From NCBI GenBank assembly GCA_023268955.1, contig JALRJW010000081.1, forward strand, positions 1-15,831: a DNA stretch of 15,831 nt. The letters run 5' to 3'. This document shows, piece by piece, positions 14,003 to 15,831 of this stretch. Position numbers and translations under genes: made by a program. Source of the stretch: Aliarcobacter sp. Its GTDB lineage: Bacteria; Campylobacterota; Campylobacteria; Campylobacterales; Arcobacteraceae. The notes under the pieces are model-generated. The model did no database searches and was not told where the DNA came from. It worked only from the letters and a program-made list of their open reading frames with translations. Within the stretch, counting starts at the first letter, position 1. Each line of letters starts with the position of its first letter.

Positions 14003-14982
14003 TATTTTTGATAAATTGTATATTTTGGTACTAATTTTTTAGGCCTGTATGACATTTTTACTTTTTTTAGGTTTTCAAATCCCATATCATCACCAACATT
14101 GATATATTCAACATTGTACTTATCTTTTAAGATTTTTGTAAACTCTCTAAAAATAAATTGTGCACATCCTAAAATCTCAAAATCTGTTTTTTCAATAATA
14201 ACACTTGCAGTATTTTCATTGATTTTTTCACCAACGGTAAAACCTTTAACTTCATCATTTATATATATTACAAGTCCAATTACATCAAGATTATCAAAGT
14301 CATTAATCAATCTTTTAATTGCAAATCTTTCAAAATAAATACCATCTAAGAACACTTCTACCTCTTCTTTTGGCATATATGTTGTTCTGTCTTTTACCCA
14401 TTTATTAAATAAATTCAAAACTTCTTGACCATGTTTTGATTTATCCATAATTTCTACTCTAGCTTCTGGATAAATCTTTTTAAATCTATTGATTTCATTT
14501 CTTTTTGATTTATAAGAATCACCTTTTAAATCAATCAAATCATCAACTAAATAGATATAGTCAACTAATTTCTTCTCTATTAAGAAGTCTTTTAACATCT
14601 CATATATTAAAGTACCATCTTCTAAATAATCAACAAAACCTTCAAGTATATCTTCATGAACATACTCAATTTTTGAATAATTTCTATTACTATTATGGGC
14701 ATTCATAATTTCAAAGCATTGTAAAATTGCTTCATAAACATTCTCTTTTTTTCCAATTGGAGGTAAAAGCATTGTTAATTCACCAGAATTTAAAATAAAT
14801 AAGCAAAATGTTTCATTTACTATTGTGTAAAATCCTGTAGCTGTTGAAAGCCAAATATAATTTCCTGCAAATGTATAATCACTCACATCTACATTAATTA
14901 GTTGTAAATACTCATCCATAGTTTCTTTTGCTCTTAAATCAAAATGCTTAAGAGTGTGATTATTTATTGTCAATATTGACAT
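14002..14982 (-). CDS. Soluble DUF2156 protein (MprF C-terminal domain-like)
   Basis: Protein of 326 residues with no membrane span, matching the DUF2156 fold (two GNAT-like halves) found as the catalytic part of MprF, which transfers an amino acid from aminoacyl-tRNA to phosphatidylglycerol. Recognisable segments are DLIDLKGDSYKSKRNEINRF (148-167) and the C-terminal VGDDMGFENLKKVKMSYRPKKL pattern (about 296-317), characteristic of the family. The flippase-like membrane part of MprF is missing, so the donor and acceptor are unknown and lipid aminoacylation is only one possibility. ATG has an AAGGA site 11 bases upstream and a TATAAT promoter. The stop overlaps the start of the RimI-like gene. 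Confidence 0.8.
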   Translation of the reverse strand: MSILTINNHTLKHFDLRAKETMDEYLQLINVDVSDYTFAGNYIWLSTATGFYTIVNETFCLFILNSGELTMLLPPIGKKENVYEAILQCFEIMNAHNSNRNYSKIEYVHEDILEGFVDYLEDGTLIYEMLKDFLIEKKLVDYIYLVDDLIDLKGDSYKSKRNEINRFKKIYPEARVEIMDKSKHGQEVLNLFNKWVKDRTTYMPKEEVEVFLDGIYFERFAIKRLINDFDNLDVIGLVIYINDEVKGFTVGEKINENTASVIIEKTDFEILGCAQFIFREFTKILKDKYNVEYINVGDDMGFENLKKVKMSYRPKKLVPKYTIYQK

Positions 14983-15014
14983 TTATTTCTTTTTCCTTGT
15001 AAAAAATTTGCGGA

Positions 15015-15045
15015 ATTATACTCCTAAATTTTCATTTTGCGTCAA
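15015..15045 (-). promoter_or_regulatory. Promoter for the DUF2156-RimI operon
   Basis: On the minus strand, a perfect TATAAT (15020-15015) lies 32 bases before the ATG at 14982. A TTGACG -35-like hexamer (15045-15040) is 19 bases upstream, slightly long but usable. The ribosome binding site AAGGA follows at 14998-14994. Confidence 0.6.
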
Positions 15046-15075
15046 ATTTAAATAAATATTCTTCTAAGTACCTAT

Positions 15076-15096
15076 TTATCATTATTATGTGATAAT
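15076..15096 (+). promoter_or_regulatory. Inverted repeat overlapping an extended -10 box
   Basis: TTATCA (15076-15081) and TGATAA (15090-15095) form a 6-base inverted repeat with an 8-base spacer. The right arm lies within TGT-GATAAT, an extended -10 element (GATAAT 15091-15096) placed 26 bases before the ATG at 15123. AT-rich ATTATNATAAT-like dyads of this kind resemble Fur/PerR operators, but in such AT-rich DNA chance is a real alternative. Confidence 0.4.
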
Positions 15097-15122
15097 TTAA
15101 AAGAATAAAAAAAGGCTATTTT

Positions 15123-15275
15123 ATGCAAGATTGGCAAGTATATTTAATGATGTTTTTTGTAGTTGCTGGAATGTTAATAGGAAAAAAACTTATGTTTTTT
15201 GATGAAAACAAAAATAGCAAACAAAATGAACAAGAAAACAGACTTAATAATGATGAAAAAAAGGATGAAATTTGA
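15123..15275 (+). CDS. Small single-span membrane protein, 50 residues
   Basis: Unrecognised small protein. It starts with MQDWQVYLMMFFVVAGMLIG, giving one predicted membrane helix (about 6-24), then KK and FDENK, followed by a highly charged, Asn/Gln/Glu/Lys-rich tail (27-50) that is probably disordered and cytoplasmic by the positive-inside rule (inference). It is supported by an AAAGG ribosome binding site (15111-15115) 7 bases before the ATG, an extended -10 box upstream, and coupling: its stop TGA overlaps the next gene's TTG start (ATTTGA), while the ribosome binding site of that gene lies in its own last codons. It is too short for many gene callers. Confidence 0.75.
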   Translation: MQDWQVYLMMFFVVAGMLIGKKLMFFDENKNSKQNEQENRLNNDEKKDEI

Positions 15276-15831
15276 TTAATCCAAAGATTATAGATTATAT
15301 ATTTTCAAGTGCATCTATACAAAGATGGAATGATTATCCAAGAATGGTTGAATTAGTTGAATTAGATAAACAAGCACATAAATTTATAATTGCATATTTT
15401 ATTGCAAAACTTGAAAACGATGTAAATTACACACACTTAATTGAAGCAGGAATTTTTGAGTTTTTAAGAAGAATAGTTGTAACTGATATCAGACCTGATG
15501 TATTTAGAAAAGCCTTGCAAAAAAAATCTAAAGAGATAAACTCTTGGGTTATTTCAAAATTAGCACCTTCACTAAAAGATATTGATAATGGAATGTTTTT
15601 GCAAAAGTTTGAAGAGTACTTAAATGATTCTTCAATGTATAAAAAAGAGAGATTTACACTAAAAGCAGCTTCATATTTATCTACAAAATGGGAATTCTCA
15701 ATCGTATATCAAACAAGTGCATTTTTAAATGACATTGAAGATGTTAAAAAAAGTGTAGAAGAAGAGATTGAAGATTATTATGAATTAATAGGTGTTAGAA
15801 AAATTGCATTAAATAAAAAACTAGCCAAAAT
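15272..15831 (+). CDS. HD-fold protein, YfbR-like, HD pair apparently lost (3' end outside window)
   Basis: Reading frame open to the window edge (186 residues seen). Start is TTG at 15272, chosen because AAGGA (15261-15265) lies 6 bases upstream and the codon overlaps the stop of the small membrane protein. The N-terminal pattern IQRWNDYPRMVELVELDKQAHK (16-37) resembles YfbR-type HD-domain nucleotidases, with R18-W19 and H36 matching the RW and first metal His. Aligned by eye, the later YHD-x-x-E segment of YfbR falls on IFEFLRR (61-67), so H and D become E63 and F64, while D72 in TDIRP remains. Activity is therefore doubtful. I recall similar proteins annotated simply as 'HD domain-containing' in Campylobacterota. 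Cytoplasmic, no membrane span. Confidence 0.65.
   Translation, partial: MINPKIIDYIFSSASIQRWNDYPRMVELVELDKQAHKFIIAYFIAKLENDVNYTHLIEAGIFEFLRRIVVTDIRPDVFRKALQKKSKEINSWVISKLAPSLKDIDNGMFLQKFEEYLNDSSMYKKERFTLKAASYLSTKWEFSIVYQTSAFLNDIEDVKKSVEEEIEDYYELIGVRKIALNKKLAK

Noticed and set aside
14099..14708. Two plus-strand open frames (14099-14338 and 14505-14708) opposite the DUF2156 gene
   Set aside because: Both lie antisense to a well-supported gene and show Leu/Ser/Ile/Asn-rich composition without any domain; shadows.
1..15831. CRISPR arrays, tRNA or rRNA genes, insertion sequences, defence islands
   Set aside because: No regularly spaced repeats, cloverleaf-like segments, transposase frames or terminal inverted repeats were found; the coding content is housekeeping throughout.

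Overview
The window is AT-rich chromosomal DNA packed with housekeeping genes. Its low GC, UAA-rich stops, AAGGA-type ribosome binding sites, and -10 boxes without a clear -35 point to the Campylobacterota. The gene order pyrH-rpoZ-spoT-tyrS-flavin oxidoreductase-amiA, and the block rplY-pth-LptF/G-like, match what I recall from Campylobacter. Protein character suggests the Arcobacter group; this is inference from sequence reading, with no database search. I see no mobile element, phage gene, CRISPR array, tRNA or rRNA. No gene-free stretch exceeds about 170 bases.

Layout. Bases 1-1406 (+): the C-terminal third of pdxA, then an AAA/DUF4143-like ATPase with a degenerate C-terminal nuclease-like domain. 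Bases 1439-8683 (+): a TATAAT promoter, then a tight run pyrH (UMP kinase), rpoZ (RNA polymerase omega), spoT ((p)ppGpp synthetase/hydrolase), tyrS, an FMN nitronate-monooxygenase-like oxidoreductase, and the amidase amiA. The amiA start needs revision: the real N-terminus, with a signal peptide, appears to begin at an ATT codon at 6941 behind a strong Shine-Dalgarno sequence. Bases 8646-11284 (-): rplY, pth, an LptF/LptG-family permease and a NUDIX hydrolase, converging on amiA with a 38-base 3' overlap. Bases 11453-13550 (+): folD, lepB and rpiB, each overlapping the next by one base (TAATG), ending in a hairpin terminator. Bases 13574-14982 (-): a soluble DUF2156 (MprF-type aminoacyltransferase-fold) protein followed by a RimI-like acetyltransferase, again joined by TAATG. 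Bases 15123-15831 (+): a 50-residue single-span membrane protein, translationally coupled to a YfbR-like HD-fold protein that runs off the window and appears to have lost the HD pair.

How the genes fit together. The pyrH-amiA block links pyrimidine nucleotide supply, transcription, the stringent response, translation and wall remodelling. The rplY block combines translation (5S rRNA-binding L25, peptidyl-tRNA recycling) with LPS transport. The folD block combines one-carbon metabolism, protein export and pentose phosphate metabolism. I did not find a clearly new multi-gene system. The best leads are the AUU start of amiA, the small membrane protein/degenerate HD pair with an inverted repeat over its promoter, the soluble DUF2156-RimI pair, the degenerate AAA/DUF4143 protein, and a cysteine cluster in the flavin oxidoreductase.
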